From Mesorhizobium sp. 131-2-1 (GTDB taxonomy: Bacteria > Pseudomonadota > Alphaproteobacteria > Rhizobiales > Rhizobiaceae), in the NCBI RefSeq assembly GCF_016756535.1, contig NZ_AP023247.1:2108501-2172500 (forward strand): a stretch of DNA of 64,000 bases, read 5' to 3'. Shown here one piece after another: positions 24,214-33,617 of this stretch (positions within the stretch are counted from its first letter, which is position 1; every line of letters begins with the position of its first letter). Position numbers and translations under genes: made by a program. Under the pieces are notes generated by a model, which made no database searches, was not told the DNA's origin, and worked only from the letters and a program-made list of their open reading frames with translations.

Positions 24214-26049
24214 CTAAGTATGTGCGTTACCGAGCACCGCCCGGAGCCCCGAGTCGTTCTGGCGGAGACGTTCCTCGATCCATTGCGCCGTGCGGTCGTA
24301 GGCCTCCGAAAACAACTCGGAATGCCGGCTCCAATCCATGAAGGTGCTCGAAACCTGCGGACAGACCAAGACATCCTCGTCGCCGACGGCAATGTCCTGC
24401 GGCCCGTGTGCCAGCATACTCGCAGCAATAACCTGAAGCATGCTCGGAACCTGCGGCAGGCGGGCACGGCCGAAAGGGTTCAGCAGGGCGACCGCCAGTT
24501 CCGATCTTCCGGGGATGCGGTCATAGTCGATGTGGTATTTTTGCGGTCCACTGGACCCAAAGCTCACGATGACATTGGGGCCGGTCTTGAGTTCCCTCAT
24601 CTGTTCCAGCGGCAAATTGTTCATGATGGCGCCGTCCACCAGCATATCGCCGTCAGACGTAAAGAACGGCGGAAGGACACCCGGGAGCGAGCCGGATGCC
24701 CGAACGGCTTGCCAGAGTTTTCCACGACGGTGGACATGGGGCTGACGGCTGCTCAGATTGGTCGAAAGCGCAAAGAACGGAAGCCAAAGATCTTCGATCA
24801 GAACGTCGCCGTATTCCTCCCGAAGGGCTCGATCGAAGGCTTTGTGATCTAGAAGCGCGAAACGCGGCAAGGTGGGGCGCCGAAACGCCCGACTCTTGAC
24901 AAATACGTTGTGCGTGCCGCGGTCGATCTGCTCCGCGTCCAACCCTCTTGCGAAGCCGGCCATCATCGCCGCTCCGGAACTCGTCCCGCCGAGATAGTCG
25001 AAGCGCCCGCCCGCCTCAACGAAGGCCTTGTAGACGCCCAGATGGGCGCTGCCCAGGGACCCACCCCCCGCCGCCACGAAGCCACGTGCTTTGCAGGAAA
25101 TAAATCGGACCAGGCGCTGGATATCAGACGCGTCCTCCAGCGCAACATGATGATGCTGGCCGACATGGGGACGCTCATCGAGCCATGCAGAGGTGCCGGA
25201 GACCGCAGCCGAGCGATTGTCGTGAATCAAGACAAGCCGACCGGTCGATGGTGGATGGACCGATAGCGCCAATTCCTCGGATGTGTTCAAGCGAGGCGAG
25301 GAGGACGCGTTCGCTAGCAGCAGGACGGTATCGGCCTGGCGAATGCAGACTCGTGTCCATTCATTAGGTTCTTCATCGGCGACGTAGACAACGAATTCAG
25401 CTTGCGCCTCCAGTTCGTTCAACCAGTTAAGGACCGGCTGGTCGTCGATCGGACGACCTGCGAACTTCGCGTGGACGTCAAGCCGGGAAACGAACTGAGT
25501 GCGTGTGACCGCGCCGAACTCTTGCTGTAGGTGCCCGATGAAGACCGGTGAGATGCGACTTCCGCCGGCTGCGATGATGGCAAGCGTTCGGATCTTGGCA
25601 GGTTTCTGACGTGACAAAATCGGAGATTGCGTGGCGAACCGGCGCGCCAGAGATATTGTGACCGCCTCTCTCAGGTTCGGCAGAGCCTCGGCCGCCTTCT
25701 CGAAATGATTACGACTGATTTCAAGGACGATCGAATCGCGCGCTGCAAGTACAGTGGCCGTACGGGGCAGCCCTGCAAAGAAACCAATTTCGCCAACCAG
25801 TTCGCCCTGTGCGATCTCGGCGACCGAGCCAATCTGATCTCCTTTGTGTACCGTAAAGCGACCGGACAGCACGACGAAGAACCTGTCCGATGGATCGCCT
25901 TCGCGAACCAGGACCTCGCCGCGCCTTAGGACCCGACGGTCGGATTCGGCAGCCAAAGCCTCGAGCGCCAGCAACGACGCACGATCGAACATCAATGTCG
26001 CCGACAATAATCTCGCGGCGAGAGAATCGACGGAGGACATTTGAGCCAT
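24214..26049 (-). CDS. Cyclic-nucleotide-binding patatin-like phospholipase (NTE/RssA type)
   Basis: A 611-residue protein with three parts. Residues ~25-140 are a cNMP-binding domain (GEVLVREGDPSDRFFVVLSG; GELVGEIGFFAGLPRTATV). Residues ~150-310 are a linker seen in neuropathy-target-esterase-like proteins. Residues ~322-500 are a patatin domain with oxyanion loop GGGSLGSAHLGV, nucleophile Ser357 in GGTSSG and catalytic Asp472 in MLVDGAIMNNLP. It is expected to hydrolyse phospholipid or lysophospholipid acyl chains at the membrane, possibly under allosteric control by the N-terminal domain. It stands alone, flanked by similar hairpins on both sides. Confidence 0.9.
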   Translation of the reverse strand: MAQMSSVDSLAARLLSATLMFDRASLLALEALAAESDRRVLRRGEVLVREGDPSDRFFVVLSGRFTVHKGDQIGSVAEIAQGELVGEIGFFAGLPRTATVLAARDSIVLEISRNHFEKAAEALPNLREAVTISLARRFATQSPILSRQKPAKIRTLAIIAAGGSRISPVFIGHLQQEFGAVTRTQFVSRLDVHAKFAGRPIDDQPVLNWLNELEAQAEFVVYVADEEPNEWTRVCIRQADTVLLLANASSSPRLNTSEELALSVHPPSTGRLVLIHDNRSAAVSGTSAWLDERPHVGQHHHVALEDASDIQRLVRFISCKARGFVAAGGGSLGSAHLGVYKAFVEAGGRFDYLGGTSSGAAMMAGFARGLDAEQIDRGTHNVFVKSRAFRRPTLPRFALLDHKAFDRALREEYGDVLIEDLWLPFFALSTNLSSRQPHVHRRGKLWQAVRASGSLPGVLPPFFTSDGDMLVDGAIMNNLPLEQMRELKTGPNVIVSFGSSGPQKYHIDYDRIPGRSELAVALLNPFGRARLPQVPSMLQVIAASMLAHGPQDIAVGDEDVLVCPQVSSTFMDWSRHSELFSEAYDRTAQWIEERLRQNDSGLRAVLGNAHT

Positions 26050-26370
26050 CCCGGGGACGCATTCGCTCCGGCAATTGTATCCCGTACCGCTCGTGTTTGC
26101 AGCGTCGCAAGGCCATGTCGCGTCCCATGTCGCACGGACTCGCCGATAGTCGCAGGAAACCCTTGGAAATCAACGGTAGCCAGTTGCGACATGCCGCGAC
26201 ATGAAATCAGCCGATCAGATGCATTCGATGGCACCTAAACGTCTGATTATTTTGAGAGAAATTTGGTAGCGGGAGCGCGCTACCGCCTTTCCCCCCACTC
26301 ATCAGATCGGCGGTTCCGGCTCCGTTGTCTTGGATGAGGATTCATTGTGAATTGCCCGCAGCCGAAATCG
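26050..26370. other. Intergenic region upstream of the patatin gene
   Basis: A 320-base gap containing the patatin promoter region (minus strand) and the end of the SDR unit. GGTAGCG-GGAGCG-CGCTACC at 26265-26284 is a 7-bp hairpin related to that at 24060-24077. I see no gene or terminator with a T-run. Confidence 0.45.
26265..26284. repeat. tRNA-end-like hairpin, copy 2
   Basis: GGTAGCG pairs with CGCTACC around a 6-base loop. TGGTAGCGGGAG at 26264-26275 again matches the end of the tRNA-Met gene at 33618. Together with copy 1 it brackets the patatin gene as a direct repeat about 2.2 kb apart. Confidence 0.5.
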
Positions 26371-27186
26371 TCAGACCGGCAGCCCGAGCTGCTTTCGAAG
26401 GCTTTTGTCGAATGCGGACGCGGGGACGAAGCGGCGCAGGAGACTGACCTGGCGCGCCATTTTGCCCGCCGCATAGCGCCTCTTGGGCGCGGGATCCGTC
26501 GCAGCCGCCAAAACGGTCTTGGCTACCACTTCGGGCGCATCGCCTTTCTCCATCGATTTCCGCACGGCTATGGTCATGCCAGCGCGCGCGGAGTCATAGA
26601 CATCAAGCAACTGATCGGGGGCGGCCAGATTGTCCTCGAATGACGTACGGGTATAGGCGGGCTCCACCAACGACACGCGAATGCCGAACGGGCGCAATTC
26701 GTGATCGAGCGATTCGGAATAACCCTCAATGGCATGTTTGGTCGACGCGTAAAGCGCGAAATAAGGGGCGGGGATAAACCCCTGTACCGAGCTCAAATTA
26801 ACGATTCTGCCCTTCCCTTGGCGTCGCATTGCCGGCAACACCGTGTTGGTCACGCGGAAAACGCCGAAGACGTTGACGTCGAACAGCGCCTGGGCCTGGG
26901 CGGTCGAGGATTCCTCCGCGCCGCCAAACAGACCCATGCCAGCATTGTTGACAAGCAGGTCGATGCGTCCGGCTTTGGCCAAAACGTCTTCAACCATTTT
27001 CGCAACGGACGCGTCGTCGGTCACGTCGCAGGTCAGCATGGTAACGCCGTCGGATTGTTTGGAGGCCGTGCGACGGCTGGTTCCGAATACGTGAAAGCCC
27101 GCGTTCCGTAGGGTGTTGGCGGTTGCGCGCCCGATGCCGGAGGACGCCCCTGTGACTAGGGCGACGCCAGGATTGGTCTTGTTCAT
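26371..27186 (-). CDS. Short-chain dehydrogenase/reductase
   Basis: A 271-residue classical SDR: cofactor motif VTGASSGIGRATA, the NNAGMG structural motif and the catalytic YASTKHAIEGYSESL (Tyr, Lys). It probably reduces or oxidises a keto/hydroxy substrate with NAD(P)(H). The start at 27186 (MNKTNPG) is chosen because AAGGA lies 8 bases upstream and abuts the alternative ATG at 27195. It is the third gene of a minus-strand TetR-FabF-SDR unit, so a role with the ketoacyl synthase, for example reduction of a 3-ketoacyl product, is plausible but unproven. Confidence 0.88.
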   Translation of the reverse strand: MNKTNPGVALVTGASSGIGRATANTLRNAGFHVFGTSRRTASKQSDGVTMLTCDVTDDASVAKMVEDVLAKAGRIDLLVNNAGMGLFGGAEESSTAQAQALFDVNVFGVFRVTNTVLPAMRRQGKGRIVNLSSVQGFIPAPYFALYASTKHAIEGYSESLDHELRPFGIRVSLVEPAYTRTSFEDNLAAPDQLLDVYDSARAGMTIAVRKSMEKGDAPEVVAKTVLAAATDPAPKRRYAAGKMARQVSLLRRFVPASAFDKSLRKQLGLPV

Positions 27187-27253
27187 GGAAATCATTTCCT
27201 TCTTTGCGTTGGATCGGGGTGGGAGAAAGCGTGAAAAGTCGGAGCAAAGGACG

Positions 27254-28555
27254 TCAGTCCTGACTGCCTCTGGCACTCGCGTCGGGCTGGTGGTTCCAGC
27301 GCCTGAACAAGGCGCTGGCATTCACGCCGCCAAAGCCGAAGCCATTGGAGATCGCGTACTCCATCTCCATTGGCCGGGGCTCGTTTGCGACGAAGTCGAT
27401 GCCATCGGCGGCCGGATCGGGAGCGTTCAGATTGAGTGTCGGCGGCGCCACCTGGTCCCGGAGCGCCAGGATCGAGAAAATGGCACCAAGCCCGCCGGCC
27501 GCGCCCAGCAGGTGTCCGGTCGCGGATTTCGTTGCGCTGACAGCTATCGCGAAATCGCGCCCGAATACGCTCTTGATCGCTTCGATTTCACCCATGTCAC
27601 CGACTGGCGTGGAGGTCGCATGCGCATTGAGATGACGAACCTCGCGCGCCGAAATCCCTGCCTGGGCAATCGCGATCTCCATGGCCCGGCGCGCACCGCC
27701 GCCGTCCTCGGGGCCAGAGGTGACGTGGTGGGCATCCGCCGTCGTGCCGTAGCCGACGAGCTCGGCGAACGGTTTTGCGCCGCGCGCCAGCGCATGGCTC
27801 AACGCCTCGATGACCAGCACGCCGGCTCCTTCGCCCATGACGAAGCCGTCCCGCGATATGTCGAAGGGACGCGAGGCTTGAGCCGGCGCCCAATTGAAGC
27901 CGGTTGAAAGAGAGCGTGCGGCAGCAAACCCGCCGAGACTGACTATGTTCATGCATGCTTCCGTGCCCCCGCACACGGCAATATCAGCCTCGTCCGCGCG
28001 GATGAGACGGGCGGCGTCGCCGATCGCCTGGATGCCGGCCGCACACGCCGTCACCGGTGCGCCCAATGGACCTTTGAAGCCATGACGGATTGAGATCTGG
28101 CCGGCTGCGAGGTTCACCAGGAAGGACGGCACCGTAAAGGGCGACAGGCGGCGGGCGCCACGCAGGTCGACAGTGCGCACCGCCTCGGTGATGGCGGGGA
28201 AGCCGCCAACCCCTGAGGCGATGATCGTTGCTGTGCGCAGGCGATCCGTTTCCAAGACAGGCTTCCATTTCGCCTGCGCAAGCGCCTCTTCCGCCGCCGC
28301 CAGCGCAAAGAGAATGAACCGATCTACCTTGCGCTGATCCTTCGCGGACAGGACGTCATCAGGATCGAAACCAGCGTCCGGATCTTCATCCAAGGAGGGA
28401 ACCACGCCGCCGATCTTCGCCGGCAGGTCTCCCACCACATCGTCCGGAAGCCTACGGATGCCCGAACGACCGGCCAGCAGGCGCGACCATGAGGCTTCGA
28501 CATTGGCAGCTAGGGGCGTGATCGCTCCCATGCCTGTAACAACAATCCGTCGCAT
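27254..28555 (-). CDS. Beta-ketoacyl-ACP synthase II-type condensing enzyme (FabF-like)
   Basis: A 433-residue KAS II/FabF family protein. The Cys-His-His triad is complete: Cys171 in APVTACAAGIQAI, His312 in NAHATSTPVGD and His348 in SATKSATGHLLGAAGG. It should condense malonyl-ACP with an acyl-ACP. It sits in a regulated unit with a TetR repressor and an SDR, next to an RND pump and away from acpP or fabG, so it looks like an accessory FabF rather than the housekeeping copy. The start ATG at 28555 begins MRRIVVTGMG, standard for the family. Confidence 0.9.
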   Translation of the reverse strand: MRRIVVTGMGAITPLAANVEASWSRLLAGRSGIRRLPDDVVGDLPAKIGGVVPSLDEDPDAGFDPDDVLSAKDQRKVDRFILFALAAAEEALAQAKWKPVLETDRLRTATIIASGVGGFPAITEAVRTVDLRGARRLSPFTVPSFLVNLAAGQISIRHGFKGPLGAPVTACAAGIQAIGDAARLIRADEADIAVCGGTEACMNIVSLGGFAAARSLSTGFNWAPAQASRPFDISRDGFVMGEGAGVLVIEALSHALARGAKPFAELVGYGTTADAHHVTSGPEDGGGARRAMEIAIAQAGISAREVRHLNAHATSTPVGDMGEIEAIKSVFGRDFAIAVSATKSATGHLLGAAGGLGAIFSILALRDQVAPPTLNLNAPDPAADGIDFVANEPRPMEMEYAISNGFGFGGVNASALFRRWNHQPDASARGSQD

Positions 28556-28601
28556 CTATTCTCCTATCACTTGGGTGCGCCGACAGCGCTGCCCACGCCG
28601 T

Positions 28602-29183
28602 TCAAGCGGCGACTGCTGCGCGAACCTGATCGGTCGCCGCATCCAGAAAAGCCTGCGCAAGATCGGGATCGTTGACGACGCGCGAGAGGAGGACCGCGCC
28701 GACCATTGTCGAGAGAATGGCCTTGGCCTTGCCCCCGGCCTCATCATTGTCGGCCCCGCCAACCCAACTGCCGAGCATTTCAAGGTATTCCCTGATCCCG
28801 GCCTCGAATGACGCCTTCACCTCGGCGCCCTGTCTGGCAGCATCCGAGCCGAGCGCAACGACCGGGCAGCCGTCCATCCTTTCTCCGCGATGGCCCATGC
28901 TGAGATAGAATGAGGTCACTGCGTCGAGCGGATTCTCAGGGTTTGCCGCTGTTGCGGCCGACCATCGCTGGGTGGCGCTCTCCATCGCCCGCCTGGACGC
29001 CTGCGCGGCCAGATCCTCCTTTGACTCGAACTGCTTGTAAAAGGCGCCCTGGGTCAGCCCTGCACCCTTCATCAGATCCTTGAGGCCGATGCCGTCAAAG
29101 CCACGCTCCCGAAAAAGGCGGCTTGCCACATTGATCACGGTCTCGCGGTTTTCCGCGGCTTGAATTCGGCTCACGCGCATCAT
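28602..29183 (-). CDS. TetR-family transcriptional repressor
   Basis: A 193-residue TetR-type regulator. The N-terminal helix-turn-helix reads RETVINVASRLFRERGFDGI then LKDLMKGAGLTQGAFYKQFE, close to the AcrR/NemR-like group with a C-terminal ligand-binding region. AAGGAG lies 5 bases before the first of two adjacent ATG codons. It is divergent from the RND efflux genes; a palindrome in the 84-base gap is its likely operator. It would repress the pump and probably its own fabF-SDR unit until an inducer binds. Confidence 0.9.
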   Translation of the reverse strand: MMRVSRIQAAENRETVINVASRLFRERGFDGIGLKDLMKGAGLTQGAFYKQFESKEDLAAQASRRAMESATQRWSAATAANPENPLDAVTSFYLSMGHRGERMDGCPVVALGSDAARQGAEVKASFEAGIREYLEMLGSWVGGADNDEAGGKAKAILSTMVGAVLLSRVVNDPDLAQAFLDAATDQVRAAVAA

Positions 29184-29199
29184 CGGTCTCCTTTTTTTT

Positions 29200-29244
29200 G
29201 ATTGCGTTCGTAATCTATAATCGATATAGAAATCGAACGCAATC
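29200..29244. promoter_or_regulatory. Nested palindromic operator between tetR and the RND pump genes
   Basis: GATTGCGTTCG (29200-29210) is the exact inverted copy of CGAACGCAATC (29234-29244). Inside lies a second palindrome, CTATA-ATCGA-TATAG (29215-29229). The whole is AT-rich and centred in the divergent promoter gap. TetR repressors typically bind such symmetric sites, so this is proposed as the operator for both directions. Confidence 0.7.
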
Positions 29245-29267
29245 TAATTTGAGGCGAGGCGACGAGC

Positions 29268-30377
29268 GTGAAAAAGAGAACCGTTATCGTATTGGGATCG
29301 ACCCTGACGGCGATGTCATGGGCGGCGGCATTCGCCACGTTTGCCACTCCCGCGCAGGAAGCCCCCTTGGTGACCGACCCAAGGCAGGAAGCGCCTTTCG
29401 TCAGACTTGTGTCGGCAGCGCCAGTGACCGGATCAGAGCGCGGCTTCACCGGCGTCATCGCGGCGAGGGTGCAGAGCAATCTCGGCTTTCGGGTTCCCGG
29501 CAAGATCGTGGAACGGTTGGTAGACGTCGGTCAGGAGGTCAAAGCCGGTCAGCCGCTGATGCGAATTGACGATACCGATCTGCGCCTCGCGCTTTCGGCG
29601 AAACGCAATGCCGTTGCTGCTGTGCGTGCAACAGTCGTTCAGACACAGCCGGATGAACGGCGGTACGCCAGTTTGCTCGCCAGTGGGTGGGTTCCAAGGC
29701 AGCGCTACGAGCAAGCGAAAGCTGCGTTGGATACTGCCCAAGCGCAACTTGCCGCCGCCGAAGCCGACGCACGGGTCGCCGAGAACGAGGCGGCCTATGC
29801 AGTTCTGTTGGCGGACGCGGATGGAACGGTGGTTGAAACGCTAGGCGAGCCGGGGCAGGTCATCGCTGCCGGCCAGCCAGTGATCCGGACCGCCAAGGCC
29901 GGCCCACGCGAAGCGGTTGTCGCACTTCCCGAAACGATCCGGCCGGCGATAGGCTCTGTAGCCGAGGCCAGCGTGTATGGTGGCGATGAGCGCCGCTATT
30001 CAGCGCATCTGCGGCAGCTGTCGGACTCCGCCGATGCCCAGACCCGCACGTATGAGGCGCGCTATGTGCTAGACGGCGAGGCTGCCACGGCACCGCTTGG
30101 CGCGACGGTAACCATTCGGCTCGCAAGCCAGGTGAAACAGCCGGAGGTTCAGGTGCCACTGGGAGCCGTGCTTGATGACGGCCGGAAGACCGGCGTTTGG
30201 GTGTTGGACAGCGCCACCTCAACCGTACACTTTCAGCCCGTCCAGCTTGTTCGTGTTACCAGCGAAACCGCCGTGATCTCCGGATTGAACTCCAACGTTC
30301 CTATTGTGTCGCTCGGCGCCCACCTCCTGCAGGAAGGCGCTCGCGTCCGGACTGAGTCCGAAAGTGGGAGCAACTGA
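29268..30377 (+). CDS. RND efflux periplasmic adaptor (membrane fusion) protein
   Basis: A 369-residue membrane fusion protein. An N-terminal signal/anchor (MKKRTVIVLGSTLTAMSWAA) is followed by the lipoyl-like half-motif GFRVPGKIVERLVDVGQEVK, an alpha-hairpin (residues ~105-160) and the second lipoyl half and beta-barrel. It bridges the RND pump to an outer-membrane channel, which is not encoded here. Start is GTG at 29268 after a GAGGCGAGGC stretch. It overlaps the pump gene by 1 base (TGATG). Confidence 0.88.
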   Translation: MKKRTVIVLGSTLTAMSWAAAFATFATPAQEAPLVTDPRQEAPFVRLVSAAPVTGSERGFTGVIAARVQSNLGFRVPGKIVERLVDVGQEVKAGQPLMRIDDTDLRLALSAKRNAVAAVRATVVQTQPDERRYASLLASGWVPRQRYEQAKAALDTAQAQLAAAEADARVAENEAAYAVLLADADGTVVETLGEPGQVIAAGQPVIRTAKAGPREAVVALPETIRPAIGSVAEASVYGGDERRYSAHLRQLSDSADAQTRTYEARYVLDGEAATAPLGATVTIRLASQVKQPEVQVPLGAVLDDGRKTGVWVLDSATSTVHFQPVQLVRVTSETAVISGLNSNVPIVSLGAHLLQEGARVRTESESGSN

Positions 30378-33300
30378 TGAGCTTCAATCTTTCCGCGATC
30401 GCTGTTCGCGAACGCGCCGTCACCTTGTTCTTCATCCTTCTGCTGGTGGCTGCCGGCGCCTACGCCTTCCTGATGCTCGGCCGGGCGGAGGACCCTAGCT
30501 TCACCATCAAGACCATGACGGTCACGACGGCGTGGCCGGGCGCGACGGCGCGCGAGATGCAGGACCTGGTCGCCGAACTGTTGGAGAAGCGCCTTCAGGA
30601 GCTGACTTGGTACGACCGGGTGGAGACGACCACACGGCCAGGTTATGCGTATATGACGATCACGCTCAAGGACAGCACACCGTCATCAGCCGTGCAGGAG
30701 GAGTTCTACCAGGCTCGCAAGAAGCTCGGGGATGAAGCCCGCAACCTGCCGCCCGGCGTCTTCGGCCCCTTCGTGAACGATGAATATTCGGATGTGAGCT
30801 TCGCCCTTTATGCGCTGAAGGCCAAAGGCATGCCGATGCGGGAACTGGCGAGGCAGGCGGAGGTGATCCGCCAGGATCTCTTGCACGTGCCCGGCGTCAA
30901 GAAGATCAACATCCTTGGTGAACGTCCTGAACAGATATTCGTGGAGTTTTCCTACGCCAAGCTGGCAACCCTCGGCGTGTCGGCACAGGACATCGTCGCT
31001 GCCTTGCAGCGGCAGAATACCGTCACGCCCGCAGGCTCGATCGACACCCTGGGGCCGCGCCTCTTCATTCGGGTCGACGGCGCCTATGACAGCGTTCAGG
31101 CGATCGCCGACACGCCGATTGTCGCTGGGGGGCGGACGCTGAAGCTCTCCGACATCGCAGAGGTCAGCCGCGGCTATGAGGACCCTCCCACATACCTCAT
31201 CCGGCGCCAGGGCGAGCCCACCATCATGCTCGCGGCAGTTATGCAGGAGGGCTGGGATGGTCGTGCGCTCGGCAAGGCCCTAGAGGAGAGGACTGCCGCG
31301 ATCACACAGACACTGCCGCTCGGCATGACGCTCGACAAGGTAAGCGACCAGGCCGTGAACATCACCTCGGCGGTCGACGAATTCATGTTGAAGTTCGCGA
31401 TGGCGCTCGGCGTCGTGCTGCTGATCAGCCTGCTCAGCATGGGCTGGCGCGTCGGGATCGTCGTAGCGGCTGCCGTCCCTCTGACGCTCGCCGTCGTGTT
31501 CCTCATCATGCTGGAAACAGGCCGGTTCTTCGATCGCATCACGCTCGGCGCCCTCATCCTGGCGCTTGGTCTTCTCGTGGACGACGCCATCATCGCCATC
31601 GAGGTGATGGTGGTGAAGATGGAAGAGGGCATGGACCGCATCAAGGCGGCGGCCTATGCATGGAGCCACACTGCGGCGCCGATGCTATCGGGAACCCTGG
31701 TGACGATTGCCGGATTCGTGCCGGTGGGTTTTGCGCGCTCGACGGCCGGCGAATACGCCGGCAACATCTTCTGGGTCGTGGGGTTCGCCCTCATCGTCTC
31801 ATGGATCGTAGCAGTGGTCTTTACGCCCTATCTCGGCGTCAAGATGCTGCCCGCGATCAAACCGGTCGAAGGCGGTCACCACGCTATTTACGACACGCGT
31901 AATTATCGACGTTTGCGGCGGGCCATCACGTTTGCCGTGCGCCATAAGTTCGTAACCTGCGGTATCGTTGGCATCGCCTTCGCGCTTTCGGTCGTCGGGA
32001 TGGGCGCCGTGAAACAGCAGTTCTTCCCGACGTCCGATCGCCCCGAAGTGCTGGTGGAGGTTCGCCTGCCGGAAGGTGGTAGCATCGAGACAACGACCGC
32101 AGCCGTCGAGAAGCTCGAAAATTGGCTGGACAGCCAGCCCGATGCCAAGATCGTCACGAGCTATGTCGGTCAGGGCGCTCCGCGCTTCTTCTTCGCGATG
32201 GCCCCGGAGCTTCCTGATCCCGCCTTCGCCAAGATCGTTGTGCTGACCCCGGACGCCGAGGCGCGTGAGGCGTTGAAGAACCGGCTCCGGGAGGCGGTGG
32301 CGCAGGGTCTGGCGCCCGAGGCGTATGTCCGCGTTACGCAGCTCGTGTTCGGCCCCTACACGCCGTTCCCGGTCGAGTTCCGGGTCATGGGACCCGATTC
32401 CACGCAACTCTACAGCATTTCCGAAAAGGCCCTCGACATCATGCGGAGCGTTCCGGATGTGCAGCAGGCCAACCGCGACTGGGGCAATCGCACGCCCGTG
32501 CTTCGCTTCGTCCCGGATCAGGATCGGCTGAACCTCATCGGCCTCTCGCCGGCGGAGGTGGCACAGCAACTGCAATTCCTTCTCACCGGCATCCCCGTTA
32601 CGCAGGTTCGCGAGGACATCCGCAATGTCCCCGTCGTGGCACGCAGCGCCGGTGGCGAGCGGCTGGATCCGGCGCGTCTGGCGGACTTCTCACTCGTGAG
32701 CCGAGACGGCCGCTCGATTCCGCTCGACCAGATCGGGCATTCGGAAATCCGTCAGGAAGAGCCAATCCTGAAGCGCCGCGACCGCACGCCCGTTGTCACG
32801 ATCCGCGCGGACATCAATGAGGCGACCCAGCCTCCGGAGGTCTCCAAGCAAATCATGAAGGCCCTTCAGCCGCTGATTGCGTCCCTTCCGGTCGGCTATC
32901 GCATCGAAATGGGCGGCTCAATCGAAGAGGCTGAAAAGGCCAACACCGCGCTGGGCAAGGTCTTCCCAGCTATGATAGCCGCCATGTTGATCGTCATCAT
33001 GCTGCAAGTGCGATCCTTCTCGACGATGTTCATGGTCATGCTGACGGCACCGCTTGGCCTTGTCGGCGTCGTACCGATGCTGCTCACCTTTCACCAACCC
33101 TTCGGGTTCAACGCCATTCTGGGCATGATAGGACTGGCTGGCATCCTGATGCGCAACACGCTGATCCTGACCGAACAGATCAAGGAGAACCGTGCTGCCG
33201 GCATTGATGACTATCACGCTGTCATCGAGGCCACGGTGCAACGCACACGGCCCGTCATTTTGACCGCACTTGCCGCTGTGCTCGCCTTCATCCCCCTCAC

Positions 33301-33487
33301 GCACTCCGTCTTCTGGGGATCGATGGCCTATACGCTGATCGGGGGAACGGCGGCCGGCACGGCGTTGATCCTGCTCTTCCTTCCCGCGCTCTACACCGCG
33401 TGGTTCCGAATCAAGCCGACCGCGGATGAGATCCAGGAGGTTTCGACGGAGGAACCGGAACAGCGACTAGCGATGGCTGCCGAGTAG
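30377..33487 (+). CDS. RND-family multidrug efflux pump (HAE1-like)
   Basis: A 1036-residue inner-membrane RND transporter. It has 12 expected TM helices, two large periplasmic loops and the TM4 proton-relay Asp pair in LALGLLVDDAIIAIEVM (near residue 400). The N-terminus MSFNLSAIAVRERAVTLFFI and the segment NLPPGVFGPFVNDEYSDV are typical of the Agrobacterium/rhizobial AcrB-like subgroup. It exports hydrophobic compounds by proton antiport with the adaptor encoded before it. Control by the divergent TetR is likely. Confidence 0.93.
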   Translation: MSFNLSAIAVRERAVTLFFILLLVAAGAYAFLMLGRAEDPSFTIKTMTVTTAWPGATAREMQDLVAELLEKRLQELTWYDRVETTTRPGYAYMTITLKDSTPSSAVQEEFYQARKKLGDEARNLPPGVFGPFVNDEYSDVSFALYALKAKGMPMRELARQAEVIRQDLLHVPGVKKINILGERPEQIFVEFSYAKLATLGVSAQDIVAALQRQNTVTPAGSIDTLGPRLFIRVDGAYDSVQAIADTPIVAGGRTLKLSDIAEVSRGYEDPPTYLIRRQGEPTIMLAAVMQEGWDGRALGKALEERTAAITQTLPLGMTLDKVSDQAVNITSAVDEFMLKFAMALGVVLLISLLSMGWRVGIVVAAAVPLTLAVVFLIMLETGRFFDRITLGALILALGLLVDDAIIAIEVMVVKMEEGMDRIKAAAYAWSHTAAPMLSGTLVTIAGFVPVGFARSTAGEYAGNIFWVVGFALIVSWIVAVVFTPYLGVKMLPAIKPVEGGHHAIYDTRNYRRLRRAITFAVRHKFVTCGIVGIAFALSVVGMGAVKQQFFPTSDRPEVLVEVRLPEGGSIETTTAAVEKLENWLDSQPDAKIVTSYVGQGAPRFFFAMAPELPDPAFAKIVVLTPDAEAREALKNRLREAVAQGLAPEAYVRVTQLVFGPYTPFPVEFRVMGPDSTQLYSISEKALDIMRSVPDVQQANRDWGNRTPVLRFVPDQDRLNLIGLSPAEVAQQLQFLLTGIPVTQVREDIRNVPVVARSAGGERLDPARLADFSLVSRDGRSIPLDQIGHSEIRQEEPILKRRDRTPVVTIRADINEATQPPEVSKQIMKALQPLIASLPVGYRIEMGGSIEEAEKANTALGKVFPAMIAAMLIVIMLQVRSFSTMFMVMLTAPLGLVGVVPMLLTFHQPFGFNAILGMIGLAGILMRNTLILTEQIKENRAAGIDDYHAVIEATVQRTRPVILTALAAVLAFIPLTHSVFWGSMAYTLIGGTAAGTALILLFLPALYTAWFRIKPTADEIQEVSTEEPEQRLAMAAE

Positions 33488-33617
33488 GGCACTGTTGTCG
33501 AGCCTCGTTTGTCTGCACGGGGCGACTGGCGGATACGTGTTGTCGATGTGAGTGAGAGTAATCAGTGTGGCTGACGGTAGCGGATGTCAACGTAACTGGT
33601 TGATCTTGTTGACCAAA

